A stretch of DNA of 40,310 nt from Rhodanobacteraceae bacterium (GTDB taxonomy: Bacteria > Acidobacteriota > Terriglobia > Terriglobales > Acidobacteriaceae), in assembly GCA_025350865.1 (NCBI GenBank), contig JANXWZ010000189.1:1-40310 (forward strand), given 5' to 3'. Positions 17,281 to 25,394 of the stretch are shown here, in pieces. The position numbers and the translations under genes are program-made. Under the pieces are notes generated by a model. The model did no database searches. It was given only the letters and a program-made list of their open reading frames with translations, and had not been told where the DNA came from. Numbering within the stretch: position 1 is the first letter of the stretch; each line of letters starts with the position of its first letter.

Positions 17281-17891
17281 CAGACGAGGCCTTTTCATGG
17301 CGCGTCAGGCTTGCTGCCTTCGTCGAAGGCGAAGCCCGCCCAATGGAGAAGTACGGCCATCAGCCGCGGTTGTATGCGCTCACGTTGAAAGTCGGGGCTG
17401 GGCTGGCGTACGACGACGATGTCGTTTGCGCTGCGGTCTGGCTGCATGACCTGGGTGTGTTTGTGGGGCATCGGCCGGAGGAGCCTGGGGCGTTGAGCCG
17501 GTGGGATCATGCGGTTTATGCGGTGGAGAAGGTGCCGGGGATTCTGGCTTCGGCAGGGTTTCCGGCTGAGAAAACGGAGGCGGTCCTAGAGTGTATTCGC
17601 AACCATCAGCCAAAGGATGAGCCGGAGACGCTGGAGAGTACGATCCTGCGGGATGCGGATATTCTGGAACAGCTTGGGGCGATCGGGATTCTGCGGACGG
17701 TGTGCAAGGTGGGGCGGGATACGCGGTTTGCGACTTTCTCGGATGCGGAAGCATCTTTGCAGAAGGCGATTGATGGGTTGCCGGGGAAGTTGCGGCTGGA
17801 TTCGTCTCGCGAGTTAGCGAAAGAGCGAATGCGGGTGCATCGGGAGTTTCTGGCGGCGGTGGCGAGTGAGGCGGATGGGCGGCTGTTTTAA
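17277..17891 (+). CDS. HD-domain phosphohydrolase-like protein
   Basis: 204 residues. The HD metal motif is seen as YGHQPRLYAL (first His), AAVWLHDLGVF (HD pair), an intermediate RNHQPKDE with His, and RDADILEQLGAIGILR (final Asp). The order H...HD...H...D is complete, so catalytic competence is plausible; nucleotide or phosphate-ester hydrolysis is typical of the superfamily. The start ATG overlaps the stop of the M50-like gene by 4 bases, which suggests translational coupling. The ending is followed by a REP-like repeat. The specific substrate cannot be read from sequence. Confidence 0.82.
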   Translation: MTDEAFSWRVRLAAFVEGEARPMEKYGHQPRLYALTLKVGAGLAYDDDVVCAAVWLHDLGVFVGHRPEEPGALSRWDHAVYAVEKVPGILASAGFPAEKTEAVLECIRNHQPKDEPETLESTILRDADILEQLGAIGILRTVCKVGRDTRFATFSDAEASLQKAIDGLPGKLRLDSSRELAKERMRVHREFLAAVASEADGRLF

Positions 17892-17918
17892 TTGGCCGGG
17901 ATGAGAGGGCATACCCCA

Positions 17919-17974
17919 GGGGCTAAAGCCCCATTCTTTCGGAACATGGAGAATGCCAAGGCTGAAGCCTTGGC
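17919..17974. repeat. Double-palindrome (REP-like) repeat, copy A
   Basis: GGGGCTAAAGCCCC (17919-17932) is followed 22 bases later by GCCAAGGCT-GA-AGCCTTGGC (17955-17974), both perfect hairpins, then GTACCT. Relatives occur at 33840-33893 and 39969-40020. This intergenic stretch (17892-18054) shows no coding potential. Confidence 0.75.
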
Positions 17975-18054
17975 GTACCTAAAAGCCAAAGCAGCCCGGG
18001 GCGAACTATTCGTGTTGACGCCTCGACCTTGTATTCTGGGAGTTGGGAATATCT

Positions 18055-19152
18055 ATGACTAAGACAGAGAAGCATCCGTTGGAGAAAGTTCTTGAGCAGC
18101 GGATTGCCATTATCGACGGTGCGATGGGCACGACCATCCGGACATATGGGATGAAGGAAGCGGACATTCGCGGCGAGCGATTCCGCGACTCCGGCAAAGA
18201 TTTGCTGAACAACGGCGACCTGTTTTCGCTGACTCAGCCCAAAATGATCGGCGACATTCACCGGCGATTTCTGGAGGCGGGTGCCGACATTCTGGAGACC
18301 AATACGTTTGGCGCGACGAGCATTACGCAGAGCGAGTTTTTCGTCGACGACCCACGCGAGACCGGCGGGCGCAAAGACCCGGAGTTTTATCAGAAGGTAA
18401 TCGAAGATACGATGCTCGGCGACCTGGCGTGGGAGATCAATGAGACGTCCGCGCGGCAGTGTCGGGAGTGGGCGGATCGGGTGGGAAACGATACGGGGCG
18501 GCAGCGATTTGTGGCGGGGGCGATTGGGCCGCTGACGGTGTCGCTTTCGAACTCCCCAGATGCGGACGATGCCGGGTTTCGGGTAGTCACGTTCGATCAG
18601 GTGCGGACGGCGTACAAGCAGGAGGTTCGTGCACTGATTTCGGGAGGCGTCGACCTGTTGCTGGTGGAGACGATCTTCGATTCGTTGAACGCGAAGGCTG
18701 CGCTGGTCGCGATTCGTGAGGTCTTCGACGAGGATGGGAAAGACTTGCCGATCATGATTTCGGCGGCGGTTGGACGCGGAGGCGAAACGATGATTTCGGC
18801 GCAGACGACGGAGGCTTTCTGGAACGCGGTGAAGCATGTGAAGCCGCTTTCGATTGGGCTGAATTGTTCTCTGGGACCGGACCTGATGTACCCATTTTTG
18901 AGTGAGCTTTCGGAGAAGGCGGATGTGGCTGTTTCCTGCTATCCGAATGCGGGGCTGCCGAACCCACTGTCGGAGACGGGGTTCGACCTTGGGCCGGAGG
19001 ATATGGGCCGGTATCTGGGTGGCTTTGCGAAGGATGGGTTGATCAATATTGCGGGGGGATGCTGCGGGAATACTCCGGAGCATATTGCGGCGATTGCGAA
19101 GGCGTTGCAGGGTGTTGCGCCGCGTGAGTTGCGGGTTGAGGTGGCGGCTTGA
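18055..19152 (+). CDS. metH: Cobalamin-dependent methionine synthase, homocysteine-binding module (separate gene)
   Basis: 365 residues from the ATG at 18055; a TTG at 18043 is less likely. This is the Hcy S-methyltransferase domain (PF02574) alone: [33 protein letters not shown] and LLVETIFD. The zinc-ligand cysteines are in GLNCSLGP and [11 protein letters not shown]. It binds and activates homocysteine through zinc for methylation by the corrin domain. The remaining domains of MetH are encoded by the next gene, which overlaps this stop by 4 bases (TTGA). Split MetH is known in several phyla; here it matches modules of the single-chain enzyme end to end, so it is probably functional rather than broken. 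Confidence 0.9.
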   Translation: MTKTEKHPLEKVLEQRIAIIDGAMGTTIRTYGMKEADIRGERFRDSGKDLLNNGDLFSLTQPKMIGDIHRRFLEAGADILETNTFGATSITQSEFFVDDPRETGGRKDPEFYQKVIEDTMLGDLAWEINETSARQCREWADRVGNDTGRQRFVAGAIGPLTVSLSNSPDADDAGFRVVTFDQVRTAYKQEVRALISGGVDLLLVETIFDSLNAKAALVAIREVFDEDGKDLPIMISAAVGRGGETMISAQTTEAFWNAVKHVKPLSIGLNCSLGPDLMYPFLSELSEKADVAVSCYPNAGLPNPLSETGFDLGPEDMGRYLGGFAKDGLINIAGGCCGNTPEHIAAIAKALQGVAPRELRVEVAA

Positions 19153-21911
19153 AGGGTGGGAATAGTAGCGATCCGAACGACAACTACGGAGATTCTGGCT
19201 TCGCCAGAATGACGACAGTGGGGGGAATGACGACAGTTTCTGGGAAGCCGCTGCGGTTGTCGGGATCGCAGCCGTTTACGCAGCAGGCGGGCGTGTACAT
19301 CATGATCGGCGAGCGGACCAATGTGGCCGGGTCGCCGAAGTTCGCCAGGCTGGTGAAGGAAGGGAAGTACGAAGAGGCGGTCGCGATTGCGCGGCAGCAG
19401 GTGGAGAACGGCGCCAACGTGATCGACATCTGCATGGATGAGGGGATGATCGACGGCGTGGCCGCCATGACGCGCTACTTGCAACTGCTGGGCAGCGAGC
19501 CGGAGGTTGCAAAGGTTCCGTTCATGGTGGACTCCTCGAAGTGGGAGGTCGTCGAGGCGGGCTTGAAGTGCCTGCAGGGCAAGGGGATTGTGAACTCGAT
19601 CTCGCTGAAGGAGGGCGAGGAGAAGTTTCGCGAGAACGCCGCGAAGGTGATGAAGTATGGCGCGGCTGTGGTCGTGATGGCGTTCGATGAGCATGGCCAG
19701 GCGGCTACGCTTGGCGAGAAGATCCGCATCTGTTCGCGCGCTTACAAAATTCTTGTGGATGAGGTTGGTTTCCCGCCGGAAGACATCATCTTCGATCCAA
19801 ACATCCTGACCGTTGCTACCGGAATGGAAGAGCACAACAACTACGCGGTCGACTTTATCGAGGCGACGCGGTGGATCAAGGCGAACCTGCCGCACGCCAA
19901 GGTGTCGGGCGGCGTGTCGAACATTTCGTTCAGCTTTCGGGGCAATAACAAGGTTCGCGAGGCGATGCACTCGGCGTTTCTTTACCACGCGATCGCGGCG
20001 GGTATGGACATGGGCATCGTCAACGCCGGGATGTTGGAGGTGTACGAGGAGATTGAACCGGAGCTGAAGGTGCTGGTCGAGGACGTGCTGCTGAACCGGC
20101 GTCCGGATGCGACGGAGCGGCTGGTCGAGTATGGCGAGACGCTGAAGGCCGTGGGCACGATTGCGCAGGAAAAGAAGGCAGAGGAGTGGCGCAGCGGGTC
20201 GGTGGAGGATCGGCTTGCACATGCGCTGGTGCGCGGAATCGACGCCTACATTGAGATCGATGCGGAAGAGGCTCGCGTGAAGCTGGGACGGCCGCTCTTG
20301 GTGATCGAAGGGCCCCTGATGGCAGGGATGAGCATCGTCGGGGACCTTTTCGGCGCGGGCAAGATGTTTCTGCCGCAGGTGGTGAAGTCGGCGCGCGTGA
20401 TGAAGAAGGCCGTGGCTCACCTGACGCCGTTTATGGAGGCCGAGAAGGCTGCTCTGGAGGCAGCGGGGCATGTCGTCAAGGCCCAGGGGAAGATTTTGCT
20501 GGCGACGGTGAAGGGCGATGTTCATGACATTGGCAAGAACATCGTGGGTGTGGTGCTGGCTTGCAATAACTACGAGGTCATCGACATGGGGGTGATGGTC
20601 TCGAGTGAGAAGATTCTCGAGCGCGCCAAGGCGGAGAAGGCCGACATGATCGGGCTGAGCGGACTGATTACACCGTCGCTGGACGAGATGGTGCATGTGG
20701 CGAAAGAGATGGAGCGGCAGGGGTTTACCCTGCCTCTGCTGGTGGGCGGCGCGACGACCAGCCGCGCCCACACCGCTGTCAAGATCGCCCCGCATTACAG
20801 CCAGCCGGTGGTGCATGTGCTTGACGCCAGCCGTGCCGTGGGCGTGACGACGAGCCTGCTGAGTGACGATGGCAAAGCTGATTTCGTCGCGCAGCATCGG
20901 GCTGACTATGAAGCGCTGAGGAAGGCTCATGCCGCTCCGAAACAGGCTGTTGTGGCGTTGGCCACAGCGCGACAACGCAGGACGCCGATTGCATGGCGAG
21001 CCGAAGATTTGGCGACGCCGGAATTTACCGGAGCGCGGGTTCTGGATGACTTCCCGTTGGCGACGCTGCGCGAATACATCGATTGGACGCCGTTCTTCCA
21101 CACGTGGGGGATGAAGGGTATTTATCCGCGCATTCTGGATCACGCGGAGCAGGGTGTCGAGGCTAAGAAGATTTTTGAAGACGGCAATGCGCTTCTGGAC
21201 AGGATGATCGCGGCTAAGTCGATTACGGCGCGAGGCGTGTACGGGCTGTTTCCGGCGAACGCTGTTGGCGACGACGTCGAATTGGCGGGTGGGCCGCGTT
21301 TTCATTTTCTACGCCAGCAGGCGAATCGCGAGGGTAGTGAACCTTGCCGCTCGCTGGCGGACTTCATCGCCCCGCAGGAGACGGGGCTGCCGGACTCGAT
21401 CGGTGCTTTCGCGGTGACGACGGGCATCGGGCTAAAGGCTCTTTGCGACGATTTTCGAGCCGCGAACGACGACTACAACGCCATCATGGCGGAGGCACTG
21501 GCGGATCGGCTGGCCGAGGCGTTTGCAGAATGTTTGCATAAGCGGGTTCGCGACGAGTGGGGGTACGGTCGCGCTGAAGGGCTATCCCCGGCAGAGCTGA
21601 TTCAAGAGAAGTATCGCGGCATTCGCCCAGCACCGGGGTATCCGGCCTGTCCAGACCACACGGAGAAGGGGACGATCTGGAATTTGCTGAACGTGGAAGC
21701 CAACACCGGCATCAAGCTGACCGAATCTTTCGCGATGTGGCCGGGGTCGAGCGTTAGCGGGCTGTACTTCGCGCATCCGGAGGCGCGATATTTCTCGCTC
21801 GGAAAGATTGATCGCGACCAGGTTTCCGATTACGCTGCGCGAAAGGCCATGCCTGTGGTCGAGGTTGAACGTTGGTTGGGCCAAAACCTGAACTACGACC
21901 CTGCGGGGTAG
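19149..21911 (+). CDS. metH: Cobalamin-dependent methionine synthase, pterin/B12/activation modules
   Basis: 920 residues from the TTG at 19149 (GAGGTGG upstream); ATG at 19209 or 19227 are alternative starts. In order: the pterin-binding domain ([30 protein letters not shown]), the helical cap (about 320-420), and the B12 domain with [12 protein letters not shown], where His459 is the cobalt ligand of D-x-H-x-x-G. The AdoMet activation domain follows ([19 protein letters not shown], then [21 protein letters not shown] and [11 protein letters not shown]). It transfers the methyl of 5-methyltetrahydrofolate to homocysteine. The first 26 residues are encoded by repeat-like DNA, so the true start is probably at one of the ATGs. 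Confidence 0.93.
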   Translation: MKGGNSSDPNDNYGDSGFARMTTVGGMTTVSGKPLRLSGSQPFTQQAGVYIMIGERTNVAGSPKFARLVKEGKYEEAVAIARQQVENGANVIDICMDEGMIDGVAAMTRYLQLLGSEPEVAKVPFMVDSSKWEVVEAGLKCLQGKGIVNSISLKEGEEKFRENAAKVMKYGAAVVVMAFDEHGQAATLGEKIRICSRAYKILVDEVGFPPEDIIFDPNILTVATGMEEHNNYAVDFIEATRWIKANLPHAKVSGGVSNISFSFRGNNKVREAMHSAFLYHAIAAGMDMGIVNAGMLEVYEEIEPELKVLVEDVLLNRRPDATERLVEYGETLKAVGTIAQEKKAEEWRSGSVEDRLAHALVRGIDAYIEIDAEEARVKLGRPLLVIEGPLMAGMSIVGDLFGAGKMFLPQVVKSARVMKKAVAHLTPFMEAEKAALEAAGHVVKAQGKILLATVKGDVHDIGKNIVGVVLACNNYEVIDMGVMVSSEKILERAKAEKADMIGLSGLITPSLDEMVHVAKEMERQGFTLPLLVGGATTSRAHTAVKIAPHYSQPVVHVLDASRAVGVTTSLLSDDGKADFVAQHRADYEALRKAHAAPKQAVVALATARQRRTPIAWRAEDLATPEFTGARVLDDFPLATLREYIDWTPFFHTWGMKGIYPRILDHAEQGVEAKKIFEDGNALLDRMIAAKSITARGVYGLFPANAVGDDVELAGGPRFHFLRQQANREGSEPCRSLADFIAPQETGLPDSIGAFAVTTGIGLKALCDDFRAANDDYNAIMAEALADRLAEAFAECLHKRVRDEWGYGRAEGLSPAELIQEKYRGIRPAPGYPACPDHTEKGTIWNLLNVEANTGIKLTESFAMWPGSSVSGLYFAHPEARYFSLGKIDRDQVSDYAARKAMPVVEVERWLGQNLNYDPAG
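19192..19237. repeat. Hairpin plus 18-bp-spaced direct repeat at the metH split
   Basis: ATTCTGGC-TTC-GCCAGAAT is an 8-bp hairpin (19192-19210). It overlaps two copies of ATGACGACAGT (19209-19219 and 19227-19237). Both ATGs are in frame with the second metH gene. A similar hairpin followed by ATGACA is found at 40052-40076. Confidence 0.6.
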
Positions 21912-22000
21912 CCAGGGTTTTTTCGTGGCCTAATCAGGCTCATAAGCCGATCGGTTTGCGTGACTTATATGCCCGATTTACACTATTGGCACGGTGCCAT

Positions 22001-22474
22001 ATGCCAAACCCCGCCGAGATCGACGGGGTCGTTGTGTGTATCGAGGCGGATCCGTGGGGCCCCATGACGATAGACCAGAACCAGCCGGAACAGAAAAAAT
22101 CGATTCTCCATGTATGCAAGGTGGAGATTCTCCGACCTATCCGAGACGAAATCCTGAAGTTATCCGGATTTTATGTGGAATCGACCTACTTGCATGACGA
22201 GGCTCTGACAATGTTTCACGCGCGCCCCTTCTCGCTTGTGTTGGTGGATGTTTCCGGTGAGGAGGGAATACCGCTGGCGGAGCACCTGTGCTCAGAACTA
22301 AAGACCATCCGTCCTGAGCAAATTGTGTCGTTCGTGTGCAACTGGCGCGTGGCTCTTCTGACTGATTGTCCGGATCACATACTGCGGACGGAGTTTGATC
22401 CAGCGGCGTTTGTGGCCGGGGTGAAGGACATACTCACCCCTGTTAGTCCTTCGGATATTGCCGATCAGTCTTGA
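22001..22474 (+). CDS. Degenerate response-regulator receiver-like protein
   Basis: 157 residues from the ATG at 22001; the ATG at 22064 (136 residues), just before the domain, is also possible. The region SILHVCKVEILRPIRDEILKL through ARPFSLVLVDVSGEEGIPLAEHLC follows the alternating strand/helix plan of receiver domains. The phosphoacceptor-type Asp in LVLVDV is present. However, the acidic pair that follows strand 1 is replaced by CKVE, and the conserved Lys region (IVSFVCNW) lacks Lys. It may be a phosphorylation-independent signalling domain. No output domain and no kinase are nearby. Its 3' end overlaps the converging DinB-like gene by 32 bp. Confidence 0.55.
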   Translation: MPNPAEIDGVVVCIEADPWGPMTIDQNQPEQKKSILHVCKVEILRPIRDEILKLSGFYVESTYLHDEALTMFHARPFSLVLVDVSGEEGIPLAEHLCSELKTIRPEQIVSFVCNWRVALLTDCPDHILRTEFDPAAFVAGVKDILTPVSPSDIADQS

Positions 22475-22991
22475 TCTGTTCGATCTGACGGCAGTGGCGC
22501 AGCGTGTGCTGGCCGACGACGATCAGCCACTGGTAGCAGTCGAGATCGCCAAAGGCAATGTGCGGGAAGAAGTGCAGCCGAAGGTCGGCTTGAGTTTCGG
22601 TCGCGAAGCCGACGGTTAGGGCGCGGGTGGCGCGAAAGTCGGCGATCATGGCTGTTGGATCGGGGTGGGCACCGTAGGGGCGGACGGCGTCGCGGGCGCT
22701 GAATGGAGTCGCTCTTGAGTTAGCGAGGTCCAGGACCAGAGCTTCTCTTTCCATGGCTTTCTGCGACTTCTCAGGCGTGGCGGGAGCTGCCAGGGTACGT
22801 CGTACGGCGTCGCGGATGAAGGCTTCGAAGAGGATGAGGTGTTCGAGGTTCTCGGCGATCGACCAGCGGTCGGGGGATTCGCGGAAGTGAAACTGGTTGG
22901 GTGTGAGGTCGCCTAGTTCGGCAAGGAGTCGGACTTCGCTCGCGGTGAGCTGATCGAGGATCAGTTGGCGGGAGACGGTAGAGACTGCCAT
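22443..22991 (-). CDS. DinB-like (YfiT/DinB-2) metal-binding four-helix protein
   Basis: 182 residues. The three His ligands of the DinB fold are in place: His51 (WSIAENLEHLILFE), His162 and His166 (VVGQHTLRHCRQIEQI). DRWSIAENLEHL is the recognisable DinB-family phrase. Members bind Ni, Zn or Fe; some are thiol-dependent transferases for mycothiol or bacillithiol, while many have no known role. The upstream sequence has no strong SD. The end overlaps the converging receiver-like gene by 32 bp. Confidence 0.85.
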   Translation of the reverse strand: MAVSTVSRQLILDQLTASEVRLLAELGDLTPNQFHFRESPDRWSIAENLEHLILFEAFIRDAVRRTLAAPATPEKSQKAMEREALVLDLANSRATPFSARDAVRPYGAHPDPTAMIADFRATRALTVGFATETQADLRLHFFPHIAFGDLDCYQWLIVVGQHTLRHCRQIEQIKTDRQYPKD

Positions 22992-23104
22992 GGAAACAGT
23001 TTACGAGTAGGCGAGCGATCAAGACCCCCACCTCAATCGCGGTGAGGCTACGATTGAGATGGGGCTACCGGTAGTTGGATGGCGGAATTGCGTGTTTCCA
23101 CAGG

Positions 23105-23133
23105 TTGCACGGCATGGGGTGTAGTGGTATAAC
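23105..23133 (+). promoter_or_regulatory. Predicted sigma70 promoter of the riboswitch-thrC-like operon
   Basis: TTGCAC (-35) and TATAAC (-10) with an optimal 17-base spacer. Transcription would start near 23140, about 24 bases before the riboswitch P1 helix, which fits a leader RNA. Confidence 0.6.
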
Positions 23134-23163
23134 CGAGTTATTCCGATCAGCTTCGGCTGGTTT

Positions 23164-23284
23164 GAATTTCATGCAGAGTGGTTGAGGGACGAGCCCTTTG
23201 ACGCCACGACAACCGGACAGAACAAAGGCGTACCGGTGTCAACTCTCTCCTGGAAGCGAAAGCTTTTGAGGGTACATGAGATTC
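23164..23284 (+). ncRNA. SAM-I-clan (S-box-like) riboswitch
   Basis: Elements read directly: P1 is GAATTTCATG (23164-23173) with CATGAGATTC (23275-23284), 10 bp with one T-G pair. P2 is GTGG (23178-23181) with CCAC (23204-23207), enclosing AGGG-ACGAG-CCCT, the GAGGGA...GCCC...TGA shape of the S-box kink-turn arm. GACAACC follows, as in the S-box core. P3 is ACCGG (23212-23216) with CCGGT (23233-23237). P4 has an AAGC-GAAA-GCTT tip. The layout matches SAM-I or SAM-I/IV riboswitches, which sense S-adenosylmethionine. No T-run terminator follows. A TCCTA (23360-23364) can pair with TAGGA of the SD (23389-23393), so control of translation is more likely. Confidence 0.8.
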
Positions 23285-23401
23285 GGAGTAGTGGGACACG
23301 GTTAAATCGTGATCCCGGTTGCCTACCCGCATTTCATTCCCCCTTCCAATTGAGTGGCGTCCTAGATAAGCCAGCCCCCTTTGCCCTTTAGGAGCTGAGC
23401 T

Positions 23402-24697
23402 TTGGAATATTCCTGTCAGACCTATGAGTTGAAGTGCAATGAGTGCGGTCGCCGCTTTGGCAATCGCCCGCTGTCCGGCTGCCCGGACTGCCTCGCACCA
23501 CTGGAAATCGCGTACGACCTCGACATCATCCGCAAGGAAGGCAAATTTACCCGCGCAAATATTGCGGCGGGGCCGTTTAATATCTGGCGATATGCTGCAC
23601 TTCTTCCCATTCCCGAGGGCTTTCAGCCGGATATTCCGGTGGGCTTCACGCCTTTGGTTCGGGCGCGGGGACTGGGGAAGCGCATCGGCGCGGACAATCT
23701 TTATGTGAAGAACGATGCAGTCTGCTTCCCAACGCTTTCGTTCAAGGATCGCGTGGTTTCCGTGGCGCTGGCAAACGCGCAGAAGTTTGGCTTCACGACT
23801 GTGGGCTGTTCGTCGACTGGAAACCTGGCCAATTCGGTTGCAGCGCAGGCGGCTCGTCTGGGGTTGAAGGCTACGATTCTGATTCCGGCGGATCTGGAGC
23901 CGGCAAAGATTTTGAACACGCTGGTGTATGGAGCGCGGCTGGTTCGGATCGATGGGAACTACGATCATGTGAACCGTCTCTGCACCCTCATTGCTGATGA
24001 ATATGATTATGGGTTTGTAAACGTGAACCTGCGGCCGTACTACGCGGAAGGCTCGAAGACGCAAGGGTACGAGATTGCCGAGCAACTCGGCTGGAAGCTG
24101 CCCGATAACGTCGTCTGCCCGATGGCCGGTGGGTCGCTGATCCGCAAAATTCGCAAGGCATTCAATGAGCTGATTGCGCTGGGCCTGGTGGAAGACAAGC
24201 CGGTTCGGTTCTTCGGTGCGCAGGCGACTGGCTGCTCGCCGATCTCCCAGTCCGTCCGCAATGGGTGGGATTACATTGAGCCGCAGCGCCCGAACACAAT
24301 CGCGCGGTCGCTCGCGATCGGCAACCCGGCAGACGGCCCGGCGGCCTCGAAGATGATCCGGTCGACCGGTGGCTGGGCTGAGGATGTGTCGGACGTCGAG
24401 CTAGTGGCTGGAATTCAGGAATTAGCGGAGACCGAGGGTATCTTCACCGAGACCGCCGGCGGCGTGACGACCGCGGTAACTGCTCGGCTGTACGCCCAGG
24501 GGCGCATCTCGGGCGACGAGACGACGGTGGTTTGCATTACCGGAAACGGTTTGAAGACGACCGATGCCCTTGCCCATCATTATGACCACATCGACGTTCG
24601 GGCAATTCGTCCGCGGCTTGTGGACTTTGTGGACTACATCGCGGCGCTAGATTGTCAGGATGTCGATGCGTTTCCAGAACCGGCTTTGGTTGGATAG
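23402..24697 (+). CDS. Threonine-synthase-family PLP enzyme, candidate O-phosphohomoserine-dependent homocysteine synthase (MetM-like)
   Basis: 431 residues, TTG start with TAGGAG 7 bases upstream. An N-terminal zinc ribbon (Cys12, Cys15, Cys27, Cys30) precedes the PLP fold: Lys115 in PTLSFKDR is the Schiff-base lysine. SSTGNLANSVAAQAARLGLK binds phosphate/PLP, and MAGGSLIRKI and TETAGGVTTA are further fold-II motifs. By family it is ThrC (O-phosphohomoserine to threonine). The SAM riboswitch in its leader and the sulfur-carrier gene 33 bp downstream argue instead for the MetM role: O-phosphohomoserine plus carrier thiocarboxylate giving homocysteine. The sequence alone cannot separate the two; a second thrC elsewhere in the genome would favour MetM. 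Confidence 0.88.
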   Translation: MEYSCQTYELKCNECGRRFGNRPLSGCPDCLAPLEIAYDLDIIRKEGKFTRANIAAGPFNIWRYAALLPIPEGFQPDIPVGFTPLVRARGLGKRIGADNLYVKNDAVCFPTLSFKDRVVSVALANAQKFGFTTVGCSSTGNLANSVAAQAARLGLKATILIPADLEPAKILNTLVYGARLVRIDGNYDHVNRLCTLIADEYDYGFVNVNLRPYYAEGSKTQGYEIAEQLGWKLPDNVVCPMAGGSLIRKIRKAFNELIALGLVEDKPVRFFGAQATGCSPISQSVRNGWDYIEPQRPNTIARSLAIGNPADGPAASKMIRSTGGWAEDVSDVELVAGIQELAETEGIFTETAGGVTTAVTARLYAQGRISGDETTVVCITGNGLKTTDALAHHYDHIDVRAIRPRLVDFVDYIAALDCQDVDAFPEPALVG

Positions 24698-24730
24698 TGG
24701 TAACCGCTCTTTCGAGAGCAAGGAGTGTAA

Positions 24731-25021
24731 GTGGCAATCAAAATTATTCTTCCGACGGCCTTTGTGCGACATACGGATGGGCAGAAGCAACTCTCGTCCG
24801 ATGCGGCAAATCTTCCCGCATTGATTCTCGATATCGATAAGAATTTTCCGGCTCTTTCGACGCAGATCAAGGACGAAAGCGGCAAGTTGCGGCGGTTCAT
24901 CAACATCTACGTGAACGACGAGGACATCCGCTTCCTTGGTGGCGATACCTACGTATTTCAGGATGGGGATGAAGTAATGCTAATTCCGTCGATTGCGGGT
25001 GGAACGGCCCGACTAAGCTGA
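24731..25021 (+). CDS. MoaD/ThiS-like ubiquitin-fold sulfur carrier protein (MetO/CysO-like)
   Basis: 96 residues, GTG start with AAGGAG 5 bases upstream. The MoaD/ThiS beta-grasp pattern is seen: IKIILPTAFVRHTDGQKQL, LRRFINIYVNDEDIRFLGG and QDGDEVMLIPSIAGG. The Gly-Gly that would carry the thiocarboxylate is at 90-91 but is followed by the tail TARLS. Carriers such as QbsE and HcyS also have tails, which are removed by a JAMM-type protease before activation. It is co-transcribed with the threonine-synthase-like gene and is probably its sulfur donor. No E1-like activator or JAMM protease gene lies in the window. Confidence 0.88.
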   Translation: MAIKIILPTAFVRHTDGQKQLSSDAANLPALILDIDKNFPALSTQIKDESGKLRRFINIYVNDEDIRFLGGDTYVFQDGDEVMLIPSIAGGTARLS

Positions 25022-25132
25022 AGAAAAAGAGAAATTTGAACCACTAATGAGCAACGCTTTGCGGAGATATCCGCTCTCAAGTCTTGTACTCGACGTTGTT
25101 GGTCGATCCCTCAAGCCCGAAAGAAGGTTGCC

Positions 25133-25282
25133 ATGTTTCTAATTCTCGCGGTTGTTCTCGTTGTTCTGTGGCTGGGCGGTTTTACAGTCATGCATGTGTC
25201 CAGCGGACTGATCCATATCCTGCTGCTGTTCGCTCTGATTTCGGTGATTATGCACTTCATCAGCGGGCGGCGAACGGTCTAG
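25133..25282 (+). CDS. lmo0937-family small membrane protein
   Basis: 49 residues with two hydrophobic helices (FLILAVVLVVLWLGGFTVMH and LIHILLLFALISVIMHFI) split by VSSG and ending SGRRTV. This is the pattern of the lmo0937 family of tiny membrane proteins common in acidobacteria and other soil bacteria. The ATG has GAAGG 5 bases upstream. Function unknown. A hairpin terminator follows about 33 bases after the stop. Confidence 0.8.
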   Translation: MFLILAVVLVVLWLGGFTVMHVSSGLIHILLLFALISVIMHFISGRRTV

Positions 25283-25315
25283 GCTGCAAGGCATCGCACA
25301 AATTGCGCACGACGG

Positions 25316-25345
25316 GGGCTCGCGTGGAAAACATGCGAGCCCTTT
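25316..25345 (+). terminator. Terminator after the lmo0937-like gene
   Basis: Stem GGGCTCGC with GCGAGCCC (8 bp) and an 11-base loop, followed by TTT. Confidence 0.55.
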
Positions 25346-25394
25346 GTCCAGTCATGCGGGTGGCGGCTCTTGAGCGGGCGATCCAGGCTCACTT

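Noticed and set aside
17919-17974. Ordinary terminator after the HD-domain gene
   Set aside because: The two hairpins recur at two other intergenic places and lack T-runs, so they are described as a repeat family.
18939-21305. A very long open frame (788 codons) on the minus strand opposite the second metH gene
   Set aside because: The product is Arg/His/Leu-rich with no recognisable motif and runs exactly antisense to a well-conserved enzyme. This is a codon-bias shadow in high-GC DNA.
23164-23284. SAM-II or SAH riboswitch for the thrC-like leader
   Set aside because: The closed P1 enclosing P2, P3 and P4, with GAGGGA...GCCC and GACAACC, fits the SAM-I clan; SAM-II is a short pseudoknot without such a closing helix.
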